Shown piece by piece: positions 17,846-27,124 of a stretch of DNA of 64,000 nt; position 1 is the stretch's first letter, and the number at the start of each line of letters is the position of its first letter. This DNA is from Bifidobacterium thermophilum. Its GTDB lineage: Bacteria > Actinomycetota > Actinomycetes > Actinomycetales > Bifidobacteriaceae. Under the pieces are notes generated by a model that had not been told where the DNA came from, did not search any database, and saw only the letters and a list, made by a program, of their open reading frames with translations. Both the position numbers and the translations under genes were made by a program. Where the stretch lies: NCBI GenBank assembly GCA_000741495.1, contig JGZV01000001.1, positions 1-64,000 on the forward strand, read 5' to 3'.

Positions 17846-20800
17846 TCACTGTGCGGGAACAATCGACACGATCTTCGGGGCTTTGACAATCACCTTGCGT
17901 GGCTCCTTGCCGCCCAGACGGTCGGCGACCGCTTCAAGCGCCATCTTCTGCAGTTCCTCCGGAGCGATATCCGGGCTGACTTCCAGCTTGGCGCGAATCT
18001 TGCCCTTGATCTGCACGACCGCGGTGACCGTGTCCTGGCCGACATAGCGTTCATCCGCTTTCGGCCACGGCTCGTGGGCGAGGGACTCGGCATGCCCCAG
18101 ACGGTTCCACAGTTCCTCGCAGATATGCGGGGCGATCGGCGAAAGCATAAGAATCAGCGGTTCCACCGCCGCGCGAGGCGTACTCTTCAAACCGGTCAGA
18201 TGGTTGTTGAGCACAATCAGCTTGGCGATCGCCGTGTTCGGGCGCATGTTCTCCATTTCCACGGTCACGTCAGCGATCGTGTTGTTCAAGAGCTTCAAGG
18301 TCTTCTCACCCATCGGATCGTCAGAAACCTTGACTTCGCCGGTATTCTCGTCGACCACGTTACGCCACAGGCGCTGCAGGAAACGCATGCCGCCGATCAC
18401 GTTGCGCGTGTTCCACGGGCGGGACTCGTCCAGCGGGCCCATGCTCATCTCGTACAGGCGGAAGGTGTCGGCACCGTAGTTCTCGTACATGTAGTCCGGG
18501 GTGACGATGTTCTTCAGGCTCTTGCCCATCTTGCCGAACTCACGATTCGCATGCTGGCCGTGCCAGGTGAAGGTCGGCTCGCCGTCCGGGCCGGCCGGGC
18601 CTTCCTCAACCTCGTCAGCCGGCACGTACTGGCCGCGATCATCCGTGTACGCGTACGCTTGGATCATGCCCTGGTTGAACAGCTTGTGGAATGGTTCCGG
18701 CGAGCTGACGAAGCCCAAATCGTACAGGACCTTGTGCCAGAAGCGTGAATACAGCAGGTGCAGCACCGCGTGCTCCACGCCGCCGATGTACAGGTCGACG
18801 CCGCCGGATTCGCCTGCGGTCTTGTTGTGGTGCGGGCCCATCCAATAGTTGAACTCGTCGGTCTCCACCATGTGCTCGGCGTCTTTGGGGTCGATGTAGC
18901 GCATGTAGTACCAGCAGGAGCCCGCCCAGTTCGGCATCGTGTTCGTGTCGCGATGGTACTGCTTGGGGCCGTCGCCCAGGTCGAGGGTGATGTTCACCCA
19001 GTCGTCGTTGCGGCTCAGCGGTGCCTCCGGATTGGATTCCGCATCCTGCGGGTCGAAGGTCTTCGGGCTGTAGTCCGGCACGTCAGGCAGGTTGATCGGC
19101 AGCATGCTGTCAGGCAGCAGGTGCGGGACCTCGTCCTCGTCGTAGACGATCGGGAACGGCTCGCCCCAGTAGCGTTGACGGCTGAACAGCCAGTCACGCA
19201 GACGGTAGCTGACCGTGCCCTTGCCGACGCCGGCGGCTTCCAGCCAGCCGATGACCTTGTCAATCGCCTCATCCACGCGCAGACCGTCAAGCGACAGGCT
19301 GTCGCCCTTCGCATAGGTGGAGTCAGTCGAGGAATTGATGACAATGCCGTCGTGGGAGACGAACGGTGCCTTGCCCTCATAGTTGGCGAGGTCGTCGTTC
19401 GAGCCAGGCAGCGGCTTGACGGTGTAGATGACCGGCAGACCGAATTTGACAGCGAAATCGTAATCACGCTGGTCGCCGCCAGGCACCGCCATGATCGCGC
19501 CGGTACCGTAATCCATGAGCACGTAGTCGGCGGTGAAAATCGGCAGCTGCTTGCCGGTGATCGGGTTGGTCGCGTACAAGCCGGTGAACAGGCCGGTCTT
19601 CTCGCCGCCTTCGTCGACACGATCCTTCGCGGTTTTCGCTTCCGCGGCAAGCCGGTATGCGTGTACGGCCTCCTTCGGGGTCGCGTATCCGCCCTTCCAT
19701 GCTTCAGGCACGCCCTGCGGCCATGCGGCTGGAACATGCTCAAGCAGCTCATGCTCCGGGGAAACCACGGCGAACGTGGTGCCGAACAGGGTGTCAGGAC
19801 GCGTCGTATACACTTCCATATCCTGTTCGCCGTCTTGCGAGGCGACCGGGAAATGCACGGCGGCACCATGGGACTCGCCAATCCAGTTACGCTGCATGAG
19901 CTTGACCTTCTCAGGCCAGTCGATGGTGTCGAGATCTTGGATCAGGCGGTGGCCGTATGCGGTGATACGCATCGACCACTGGCGCAGCTCACGCTGGAAG
20001 ACCGGATAGTTGCCGCGCTCGGAGCGACCTTCCGCGGTGACCTCCTCGTTCGCCAGGACTGTACCCAAGCCGGGACACCAGTTGACCGGGGACTTGGAGA
20101 TGTAGGCGAGACGGAAATCGTTGAGCACATCAGCCTGCTGACGGGCGTCAAGCTCATCCCACGCCCGGCCTTCGAACCCGGGGATCGGCTTGGCGCCGGA
20201 CTTGAACTTGTCGACCAGCTCGCTGATCGGTCGTGCCGACCCCTTGCCGCCGTCGCGACGAATGAAATCAGGATCATACCAAGCGTCGTAAATACGGGAG
20301 AAAATCCACTGCGTCCACCGCATGTAATCAGGGTCGATGGTCGCGAAGCTGCGGCGGTTGTCGAAGCTCAAACCCATGCGGTGCAGCTGACGGCTCATAT
20401 TCGCGATGTTCTGCTCAGTGGTCACACGCGGATGCTGGCCGGTTTGGACCGCATACTGCTCGGCTGGCAGGCCGAAGGCGTCATAGCCCATGGCGTGCAG
20501 CACGTTCTCGCCTTTCATGCGGTGATAGCGGCTGACCACGTCGGTAGCCAGATAGCCGAGCGGGTGACCGACATGCAGGCCCTTGCCTGACGGGTAGGGG
20601 AACATGTCCATGGCGAAGTACGGGGTGCGGCCGTCAGCGTTCTTGCCGTTGCCGTCCGTCAAATCACCCTTGACGTTCGCAGCCCAGAACGTGCCCTGTT
20701 CGTCCCAGGTCTTCTGCCATTTTTCCTCGATGGATTGCGCGAGCTTGGCGTTATAACGGTACGCCGGCTCGCCTTCATGCGCTTGCGTATTGTCGGTCAT
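17846..20800 (-). CDS. leuS: Leucyl-tRNA synthetase
   Basis: LeuS charges tRNA-Leu with leucine. The class I signatures are present: FPYPSGKGLHVGHPLG (HIGH motif as HVGH) and FGKMGKSLKN (KMSKS motif). The insert with the editing domain (TTRPDTLFGTTFAVVSPEH) and the C-terminal anticodon domain are complete. At 984 residues it is somewhat longer than bacterial LeuS of about 860, usual for this group. The second ATG (MTDNTQAHEGE) at 20800 is taken as start. No T-box fits in the 42-bp gap upstream. Confidence 0.97.
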   Translation of the reverse strand: MTDNTQAHEGEPAYRYNAKLAQSIEEKWQKTWDEQGTFWAANVKGDLTDGNGKNADGRTPYFAMDMFPYPSGKGLHVGHPLGYLATDVVSRYHRMKGENVLHAMGYDAFGLPAEQYAVQTGQHPRVTTEQNIANMSRQLHRMGLSFDNRRSFATIDPDYMRWTQWIFSRIYDAWYDPDFIRRDGGKGSARPISELVDKFKSGAKPIPGFEGRAWDELDARQQADVLNDFRLAYISKSPVNWCPGLGTVLANEEVTAEGRSERGNYPVFQRELRQWSMRITAYGHRLIQDLDTIDWPEKVKLMQRNWIGESHGAAVHFPVASQDGEQDMEVYTTRPDTLFGTTFAVVSPEHELLEHVPAAWPQGVPEAWKGGYATPKEAVHAYRLAAEAKTAKDRVDEGGEKTGLFTGLYATNPITGKQLPIFTADYVLMDYGTGAIMAVPGGDQRDYDFAVKFGLPVIYTVKPLPGSNDDLANYEGKAPFVSHDGIVINSSTDSTYAKGDSLSLDGLRVDEAIDKVIGWLEAAGVGKGTVSYRLRDWLFSRQRYWGEPFPIVYDEDEVPHLLPDSMLPINLPDVPDYSPKTFDPQDAESNPEAPLSRNDDWVNITLDLGDGPKQYHRDTNTMPNWAGSCWYYMRYIDPKDAEHMVETDEFNYWMGPHHNKTAGESGGVDLYIGGVEHAVLHLLYSRFWHKVLYDLGFVSSPEPFHKLFNQGMIQAYAYTDDRGQYVPADEVEEGPAGPDGEPTFTWHGQHANREFGKMGKSLKNIVTPDYMYENYGADTFRLYEMSMGPLDESRPWNTRNVIGGMRFLQRLWRNVVDENTGEVKVSDDPMGEKTLKLLNNTIADVTVEMENMRPNTAIAKLIVLNNHLTGLKSTPRAAVEPLILMLSPIAPHICEELWNRLGHAESLAHEPWPKADERYVGQDTVTAVVQIKGKIRAKLEVSPDIAPEELQKMALEAVADRLGGKEPRKVIVKAPKIVSIVPAQ

Positions 20801-20842
20801 AAACAAGGATTATTGCCGCACAACGGGACACGATGCGCCAGG

Positions 20843-21691
20843 CTATCCATTATCCGAACGAATCGACGGCGGGTTGAGCTTGGATGACGGCGTATACCGC
20901 AACTGGTCGCTCATCTGTCCGGCGAACGACTTCCACGTTTCCGAGCGGACCATCTGCTTGAGAATGGTGTCAATCTTCGCAGCGAGCGCCCGCTCCCCCG
21001 CCTTGACGCTGATCGCATGCAGGGACGACCCGAAGGTGTCCGACACCACATGCAGGTAGGCGGAGCCTTCGTTGGCGGCGAGTCCGGCGAGCGCCGCATC
21101 ATCGCCACTGATGGCGTCTGCTTCGCCTACGAGCAGTGCGGTGACGCATTGCAGGTAGGTGTCACGTTCTTGGATGTGTGCTGCCGGCTGACGGCGTTGG
21201 ATGCTTGCGGCGGCGCCTGATCCGGTGACGGTGCACACGTTGCGGTCGGCGAGGCTGGCGGTACTGGTGATGCGTTTGGTGTCGGCGGTGCGGATGAGCA
21301 GGCCTTGCTTGGCGTTCAAATACGGGCCTGCATACGTGGTGTCGGCGCTGCTTGCCCCGGTACCGATCGGCAGGGGTGCGGCGACGAAGTCGACGGTGCG
21401 CCGGCTGAGTTTGTCCTGGTAGTTGGCTGCGGTGACGGATCGGAAGATGATCTGCTTTTTCGCGTACCCCAGCTGGTTGGCCACGTACGTGGCGACGTTG
21501 ATGTCGAATCCGGAGTAGGAGCCGTCATGGAAACGGCTGAGTCCCGGCATGTCTGCCGCCACGCCGATGGTGATGGCGGGCCCTTCCGGCATGTTGGCTG
21601 TTGCGCGTGCCGTGGGACCACAACCGGCGAGCATGGTGGTGGCGAGCAGTGGGCACAATGCCGTGGTGAGGATTCGGCGTAGCCGTCGCAT
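20843..21691 (-). CDS. Family 3 solute-binding lipoprotein
   Basis: The 282-residue protein has a lipoprotein signal (basic RRLRR, hydrophobic core, LAGC lipobox near residue 24). It matches periplasmic-type binding proteins of polar amino acid ABC transporters: GPAITIGVAADMPGLSRF, then GFDINVATYVANQLGY and a central VDFVAAPLPIGTG. No transporter permease or ATPase gene adjoins it, so it may serve a transporter encoded elsewhere or act as a receptor. It is 42 bp upstream of leuS on the same strand. Confidence 0.85.
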   Translation of the reverse strand: MRRLRRILTTALCPLLATTMLAGCGPTARATANMPEGPAITIGVAADMPGLSRFHDGSYSGFDINVATYVANQLGYAKKQIIFRSVTAANYQDKLSRRTVDFVAAPLPIGTGASSADTTYAGPYLNAKQGLLIRTADTKRITSTASLADRNVCTVTGSGAAASIQRRQPAAHIQERDTYLQCVTALLVGEADAISGDDAALAGLAANEGSAYLHVVSDTFGSSLHAISVKAGERALAAKIDTILKQMVRSETWKSFAGQMSDQLRYTPSSKLNPPSIRSDNG

Positions 21692-21795
21692 TCTGGGGTC
21701 ACCTCCATGTTCGGGTGCTCGGGTTGGTTCCGTTGTGTTCAGACCTTAGCGGTTTGCCGTCATGTGCGCTTCAAGCGAAGTCGGTCAAACGGCGG

Positions 21796-22746
21796 TTATT
21801 TGAACAGTCGCGAACGGGCGAGGAACCATGCGGTCAGGCCGCCCGCGGCGACGGCGAGCACGATGACGATGAGGAATCCCCATTTGCTGTCTGACAGAGG
21901 CATGCCGAGCATGCCGGTCTGGAAGTTCATACCGTACATGGAGAATACGAGCGTGGGGATGGACAGCGCGATCGAGATGATGGTGAAGATGCGCATCACA
22001 TTGTTCAGGTTGTTGGACACGATTGAAGCGAACGCGTCGGTCATGTTCGCAAGGACCCCGCTGTAGATGTTCGCCATCTCGATTGCCTGCTTGTTTTCGG
22101 TGATGACATCGTCAAGCAGGTCCTCGTCCTCCGGATACTGTTTGATCCGTGAGAGGGTGGTGAGCTTTTCCATCACGATTTCGTTGGATTTCAGGCTTGT
22201 GGTGAAATACACCAAGGTTTTGCTCAGTTCAAGCAGCATGAGGATTTCACGGTTCTGCATCGAATGGCGCAGCCTGAGTTCAAGCTTGTCGGTTTCCCGG
22301 TCGATGATACGCAGGTACCGCAAGTACATGGTGGCGTTGCGGTAGAGGATTTGGAGGATGAACCGCGATTTCATATACGTGTTGAACCCGCGGATCGTGC
22401 CTTCCATGAACGGGTGGAGGACAGGCGTGTCCTGCATGCACACGGTGATGATGAGGTTCTGGGTGACGATGATCGACAACGGGATGGTCTCGTACCAGTC
22501 ACGGCCGCTGCGTTCTTCGACGGTCGGAATGTCGACGATGATCATCGTGTAATCGTCTTCGACGTCGACTCGGGAGCGTTCCTCGTCATCAAGCGGCGCA
22601 CGCAAATCAGCCAGATCAATTCCGGTTTCCTGCGAGACCGTGGCAAGCTCCACATCGGTGGGTTCCGAAAGACATAGCCATGCGCCGTTTTCCGGTTTCT
22701 CGATCTGCTCCACTTGACCGTTGATGGTGCTGAACATTCGCAGCAT
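21796..22746 (-). CDS. corA: CorA-family magnesium transporter
   Basis: The 316-residue protein has a cytosolic N-terminal domain and two C-terminal transmembrane helices. The signature Y-G-M-N lies in FSMYGMNFQTGMLGMP between them, the selectivity-filter motif of CorA channels. The C-terminus ends FLARSRLFK. Substrate Mg2+ (or Co2+) is inferred from the family. No M-box-like leader was recognised in the upstream sequence. Confidence 0.92.
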   Translation of the reverse strand: MLRMFSTINGQVEQIEKPENGAWLCLSEPTDVELATVSQETGIDLADLRAPLDDEERSRVDVEDDYTMIIVDIPTVEERSGRDWYETIPLSIIVTQNLIITVCMQDTPVLHPFMEGTIRGFNTYMKSRFILQILYRNATMYLRYLRIIDRETDKLELRLRHSMQNREILMLLELSKTLVYFTTSLKSNEIVMEKLTTLSRIKQYPEDEDLLDDVITENKQAIEMANIYSGVLANMTDAFASIVSNNLNNVMRIFTIISIALSIPTLVFSMYGMNFQTGMLGMPLSDSKWGFLIVIVLAVAAGGLTAWFLARSRLFK

Positions 22747-23615
22747 GCGCTCACCTGCCTTTCATTTATGCTCTCGCCGTACGCGAATCGTGCGCCTGAG
22801 CCACCGTCCTTCTGTGGATATCCTCACGGCCTGACTCCAAGCGAGTCGCGGCGACCGTCGAAGAATCCCAAACCAGCATAATCCCTCACGGCTGGGACGA
22901 AATCGCCTTCACGTGGTTTCGTCCGATGACGTAACCCGATATTCTGCGGATGTTTGTCTAACGGACACTCGGGCCTTGGCGCACAAGGCCGGGTGCGCTG
23001 CGCGCGACACGTTGTCGGCTTGTGGACTGCGGCGATGCCCGCCATGTGACCGCCGGGCGGAATCTCAATATCTCGCCGATGCGACCGATTCCATCGAGAA
23101 ATCGAGAAGAAAGTCTGAATATCTCTCCCCCAAGGCACCTTCCCGCGATTTTTTAAGAACCGGTCGCCATCACCCAACACAGTCAACAGCCTGAAATCCT
23201 TGATATTCCAAGCTTCTGAAGAATCCGCCCTTGTCCTCGCCACGTCGAGAAATCTCAATATCTCGCGAAAACAACCTCCGGACATGAGTTGTTCAGACTT
23301 TTTCTCACAATCTCGCCAAAACAGGGCGAAAACAAGAGATATTGCGATTGCGCGCATGGCAGAAGCGTGATGTCGATGACACGACGACAAGCCCGACGCA
23401 CTTGCCGTCCAAACCCTATCGTTCCCGCGGCGGGCCAGGCTACCAGGCATTCTGCCGATCTAGAGTTTCTCGGACTCAATAGGGTGTTAACTAACTCACC
23501 AGCTCTGGCAACAGCACGAGGCACTGAAACTGTGGCAACGATGTGTTGCGGCATTCACCGTTGATGCCACTAGAATGCCGTTGTCCACTGATGTCATATC
23601 GCTGGCGCAACAGTC
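22747..23615. other. Gene-free region with short repeats
   Basis: I see no gene in these 870 bp; a minus-strand frame at 22824-23450 has no recognisable domain and atypical composition. The 16-bp sequence AATCTCAATATCTCGC occurs exactly twice (23061-23076 and 23251-23266), with related forms near 23113 and, inverted, near 23335-23352. GCGAAAACAA occurs at 23264 and again near 23325. A minus-strand copy of the GGCGAGATTGTGAGAAA motif (23301-23317) relates it to the intergenic regions at 25062-25301 and 44360-44680. Confidence 0.55.
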
Positions 23616-24606
23616 TCAGCGGAAAACACAGGTGAGACTCTCCAGCTCGGCCAAGGGCGTGATATCAGTGATATTGTTCCGCACCATATCAAGAAGACCA
23701 AGGTTCGTTAGTTTGGCGAGCGGCGTGATATCGGCAATCTCATTATTCATCAGATCTAGCGAGGAGAGATTAGTCAGGCCAGCCAACGGCATGACATCGG
23801 TAATGCCACCGCCCCTGAGCTCAAGGGAATCAAGGCTCGGCATCCGGGAAAGCGGTGTAACGTCAATGTCGTCGATGCCCGAAAGGTCAAGCGTGGTGAG
23901 ATTCCTTAATTGAACCACCGGAGAGACATCATCGATATAGCAGTTGAGCAAGTCAAGTTCGGTGAGGCTAACCAAGTTTGCAAGCGGCTCAATGTCAACG
24001 ATGCTGTTCGCTTTGAGGTCAAGTCAAGTCAGTCTTGTCAGGCCGGCAAGCGCCGTTACATCGGAAAAATGGTTATAACCAAGATAAAGTTCGGCGAGGT
24101 TGGTCAGGCCGGACAGCGGCGACAAATCACTGATGTCGTTATTTGAAATCAAAAGGTCGGTGAGGTTCGTCAAATCCGCCAACGGGGCGGCATCGACAAC
24201 GTGATTCAATCCGAAGCTAAGGTAAGTGAGATTCGTTAAGCCAGCCAGTGGAGCGACATCCACGATATTGTTGCCCCACAGGTCGAGCACAGTGAGATTC
24301 GTCAGACCGGCGAGCGGCGACAAATCACTGATGTGATTGAATTCGAATCGCGCCTGCGTGAGGCCGGTCAGCCACTGAATGCCTTCCAAATCCGAAATCC
24401 CTTTGTTAGAAGCTTTCAGCCGCGTGGTGTTGTCGATCATTCGTTGCGTAAACATAGCATCTTCATCCACGCCGTTCGCATCGGCGACTGCTTTGGCCAG
24501 ACTCGGGTCTGGAAACGTCTGCTCGATCGTCTTTGTACTCCGGGCAGCAGAACCACCAGATGCAGCATCACAGTTACTTGACCAATGACCACCCGTATGG
24601 TTCCCC
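23616..24606 (-). pseudogene. Leucine-rich-repeat (internalin-like) protein with in-frame stop
   Basis: One continuous frame carries about eleven 21-22-residue leucine-rich repeats of the internalin type (for example ISDLSPLAGLTNLTVLDLWGN). It is interrupted by a single TGA near 24022 between TRLT and LDLKANSIVDIEPLA, which are in register. Upstream the frame stays open to a TAG at about 24606 and includes TIEQTFPDPSLAKAVA, the usual start of the LRR cap. No signal peptide is seen in this frame; a hydrophobic stretch (VIGQVTVMLHLVVLLPG) lies in another frame. The 3' end lacks an anchor domain. I read it as the remnant of a secreted LRR protein. Confidence 0.75.
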
Positions 24607-24803
24607 TATCCGATAGCGGAAAGCATCCTTGGCTTCCAGAAACTTTTCCTTGTGCTTCCATCCTACCGCGACGGTACGCAATGCCGTCATCATCCGAATA
24701 TTCCGAATATCACCGGGCTCGACTCACTGCGAGGCAACCGAGCGCGCCCGCCCGATGCAACGACGACTGGAAATACCGGAAATCAGAATCGGCCGGAAAC
24801 GAA

Positions 24804-24828
24804 AAACCCCGGGACTGTTCCCGGGGTG
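24804..24828 (-). terminator. Terminator of tRNA-Arg
   Basis: AACCCCGGGA and TCCCGGGGT form a stem with a short loop, followed by TTTTTC on the minus strand, a few bases past tRNA-Arg. Confidence 0.8.
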
Positions 24829-24834
24829 TGAACG

Positions 24835-24908
24835 TGCGCCAGACAGGATTCGAACCTGCAACCTGCTGATCCGTAGTCAGCTGCTCTAATCCATTGGGCT
24901 ACTGGCGC
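24835..24908 (-). tRNA. tRNA-Arg (ACG)
   Basis: On the minus strand: acceptor GCGCCAG pairs with CTGGCGC, discriminator A. The anticodon stem GCTGA/TCAGC closes the loop CTACGGA, giving anticodon ACG (A34 is expected to be modified to inosine). The T arm has GGTTCGAATCC. CCA is not encoded. Confidence 0.95.
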
Positions 24909-25061
24909 AATCGTTGGATGCGAGGGATTCATATCTCCCTTGCGGCAACTTGAACATAATACCCACGTTCTACCAGAATTGCCAATACGGCGTGTCTTGG
25001 TGTCCGAGCGCGAAACCGTGCACGCGCTCCGGCGACGTCGGTGAATTTCCAGGGTAGGATA

Positions 25062-25301
25062 TGGGAGGTTACCCATACGCCGGCCATCGGAGGGAAAGTC
25101 CCATGGTTTCGTGGGAGTTTACCGGGAATGGGCGGTTTCGACGACGTTCTCCCGAAAACGGTTTCGGGGACGATTTTTCACAATGGCGGAATTCCGGCGT
25201 TCCTGTTGGCAGATCAATCGCGACGGCGCCGAATTCTCACAAACTCCCACGCCGAATCTGGGAGAACAGGCACGAATCGGGGAATCCGACAGTTCTCCCA
25301 C
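25062..25301. repeat. Cluster of GGGAG(A/T)-type motifs between tRNA-Arg and tRNA-Ala
   Basis: Six copies of a short motif lie in 240 bp without a gene. Plus strand: TGGGAGGTTACCC (25062), GTGGGAGTTTACCG (25111), TGGGAGAACAGG (25259). Minus strand: CGGGAGAAC (25146-25154), GTGGGAGTTTGTGAGAATTC (25231-25250), GTGGGAGAACT (25291-25301). The same motif family recurs at 44360-44680 and 23301-23317. No other feature was found in 24910-25445. Confidence 0.55.
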
Positions 25302-25445
25302 TCGATCGCACACGAACCCGCAAATACTGGACTCCCCCACTTCGGCTGTCATTCGGTGCCGCCTCAACGCCGGCACCGACGCGAGTCAAGGGAAAAGACA
25401 CAGATGCCTCATGCAACGGCGCCTGCAGTGCCAGGGAATACGAAA

Positions 25446-25473
25446 AACCCGCATCGCGATGCGCGATGCGGGT
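25446..25473 (-). terminator. Terminator of tRNA-Ala
   Basis: ACCCGCATCGCG and the complementary CGCGATGCGGGT form a strong stem. TTTTTC follows on the minus strand. It lies directly after tRNA-Ala. Confidence 0.8.
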
Positions 25474-25479
25474 TGTCTG

Positions 25480-25552
25480 TGGAGCTAGGGGGATTCGAAC
25501 CCCCGACCCCCTCCATGCCATGGAGATGCGCTACCAGCTGCGCCATAGCCCC
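25480..25552 (-). tRNA. tRNA-Ala (GGC)
   Basis: On the minus strand: acceptor GGGGCTA pairs with TAGCTCC (including G-T pairs), discriminator A. The anticodon loop ATGGCAT gives GGC. D arm GCGCAGCTGGTAGCGC and T arm GGGTTCGAATCCC are standard. Confidence 0.95.
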
Positions 25553-25722
25553 GGTCGGTCTTCAGTTATCAGGTCCGTTCTTTGCGAACCTCGTATACAA
25601 TACATCAGCTGCGTGCGATGTCAAAATCGACCACGCTATCGGCGTGTCGTTTTTTGCGAAGCGCCGCGCACCCGGTATACGGCGTGCGCGGCGCTGACGC
25701 TGTGTGTCTAGCACGTGTGCGG

Positions 25723-26883
25723 TCAGTTCACACTTGATGACCCGCTGTCGGAACCCGAAGCGGTCGATCCGCTCTGGGTATCAGTCGTGCCGGAAGACGA
25801 CGAACCCGAGTTGGACGCGTCGTTCTTGTCGGAGGTCTTGTCGCTGTCGCTGTCCGTCGCACCGGACGTGCCGTTTGAGGAATCAGTGCCGGTCGAGCCG
25901 GAATTATCCGAAGAACCGTTCGAACCGGTGGACGAGCCGGCGGAGCCTGAGGTCGCACCCCCGCTTTGCGAGCCGGTGCCCGATGTGGAACCAGCGCTGC
26001 TCGAGGCGCTGGGGGATGGCGTGGAACTCGCCGACACGGACGGTGAAGCGCTGGCCGTCGAAGACGGCTCATCATCGGGGCGTTTATGCGACTTGTCATC
26101 GCCATCGGTTGTGTCACCGGTGTTGCTCGGCTTAGGTGAAGGCGTCACTTTGGTGGTATTGACCATGTCACGCACCACACTGTCGGTGCCCTGTCCGCGG
26201 GTGACCAGCATGATGATGCCCGCAGTAATGCCAACGGCAACCAACGCGCTGACAACGGACACGATGATGGCGACACGCTTGTTCCTTCGCGCCCGTTCCT
26301 GCGACGCAGCCAACGGATGGTTGGCGGTTTGACGTCCGGAGTTTTCGCCGGAAACGATGACACGGCCTTGGCGACCACTCGCAGCATCGGAGGTCTTGAC
26401 CACCTCAGACCCCGGCTTGACAGCACCGATGACACGCGTAGCGTCATCAGCCGGACCGATAACCGTCGTCTCGTCGGAAGCGGCAGTCGTGACAGCCGCC
26501 ATAGTTCGTGTCGCATCCCCGGCCTTGCTTGTGTCACCAGCGGACAGCACCGCGGTCTCATCGCCTGCCGCCTGCGCACTGTTCGAAACCCGACGCCCGC
26601 TGACCGCCTGCTTGTCGCCGGATGTCTCGGAGCCATCGGTCTGCGCGGCATCATCTTCCGAGCCGTCACTGCTGCCGCCCGCAACATCCTGGAATTTCTC
26701 AGACGATGCTTTGAGAATGTTCTGGTACAGCTGCGAGGAGACCGCGGAGACAATCGAACCGGCAGCCACGCCTATCACCGAACCGGCGATGCCGATTTTG
26801 GCGGACAGCAGGAACGACGTGACCGCGGCGAGCGCACCGGCCACAATCTGGGGTATGGAAATCCCCTTGAAAAAGTTCTTCAC
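25723..26883 (-). CDS. Membrane protein with Ser/Gly/Thr-rich extracellular tail
   Basis: The 386-residue protein begins with a hydrophobic hairpin region (MKNFFKGISIPQIVAGALAA, then SVIGVAAGSIVSAVSSQLYQ). An Asp/Thr-rich central linker follows, with repeated short TxxxGxxD-type units such as DATRTMAA and DATRVIGA. A further transmembrane helix lies near residue 240 (VAIIVSVVSALVAVGITAGIIML). The C-terminal 130 residues are almost wholly Ser, Gly, Thr and Asp and would extend outside the membrane. No catalytic motif is visible and no function is proposed. Low-complexity tails of this kind often act as stalks. Confidence 0.75.
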   Translation of the reverse strand: MKNFFKGISIPQIVAGALAAVTSFLLSAKIGIAGSVIGVAAGSIVSAVSSQLYQNILKASSEKFQDVAGGSSDGSEDDAAQTDGSETSGDKQAVSGRRVSNSAQAAGDETAVLSAGDTSKAGDATRTMAAVTTAASDETTVIGPADDATRVIGAVKPGSEVVKTSDAASGRQGRVIVSGENSGRQTANHPLAASQERARRNKRVAIIVSVVSALVAVGITAGIIMLVTRGQGTDSVVRDMVNTTKVTPSPKPSNTGDTTDGDDKSHKRPDDEPSSTASASPSVSASSTPSPSASSSAGSTSGTGSQSGGATSGSAGSSTGSNGSSDNSGSTGTDSSNGTSGATDSDSDKTSDKNDASNSGSSSSGTTDTQSGSTASGSDSGSSSVN

Positions 26884-27124
26884 GCGTCCGACTGTAATGG
26901 ATGAGTTGGCGATTCGCTGGGGGCGGGCTGAAAAATCGCGTCACGATTACATTCCGGATGCGTGTCGCGCCACGCTGATGTATCGGTTAAGGTATTGGCG
27001 TTATTGATTGCGTACATCGTTTCGCTATGAGACGACGCTTGCCCGTTGTACGAGCATCATGATCTGTTTGTTCGTCAGTATAGGCATAATGGCCGGGTGA
27101 CTTTTTTTCGATACCACCACTGAT

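Noticed and set aside
18758-20590. A 610-codon frame opposite leuS
   Set aside because: It lies wholly antisense to a conserved synthetase; such frames are common in high-GC DNA and the translation shows no domain.
22747-22830. A magnesium riboswitch before corA
   Set aside because: No M-box-like paired structure could be traced by eye; only a short leader is seen.
22824-23450. A 208-codon minus-strand frame between corA and the LRR remnant
   Set aside because: Composition is rich in Arg, His and Pro, no motif is seen, and it runs through the repeated intergenic motifs.
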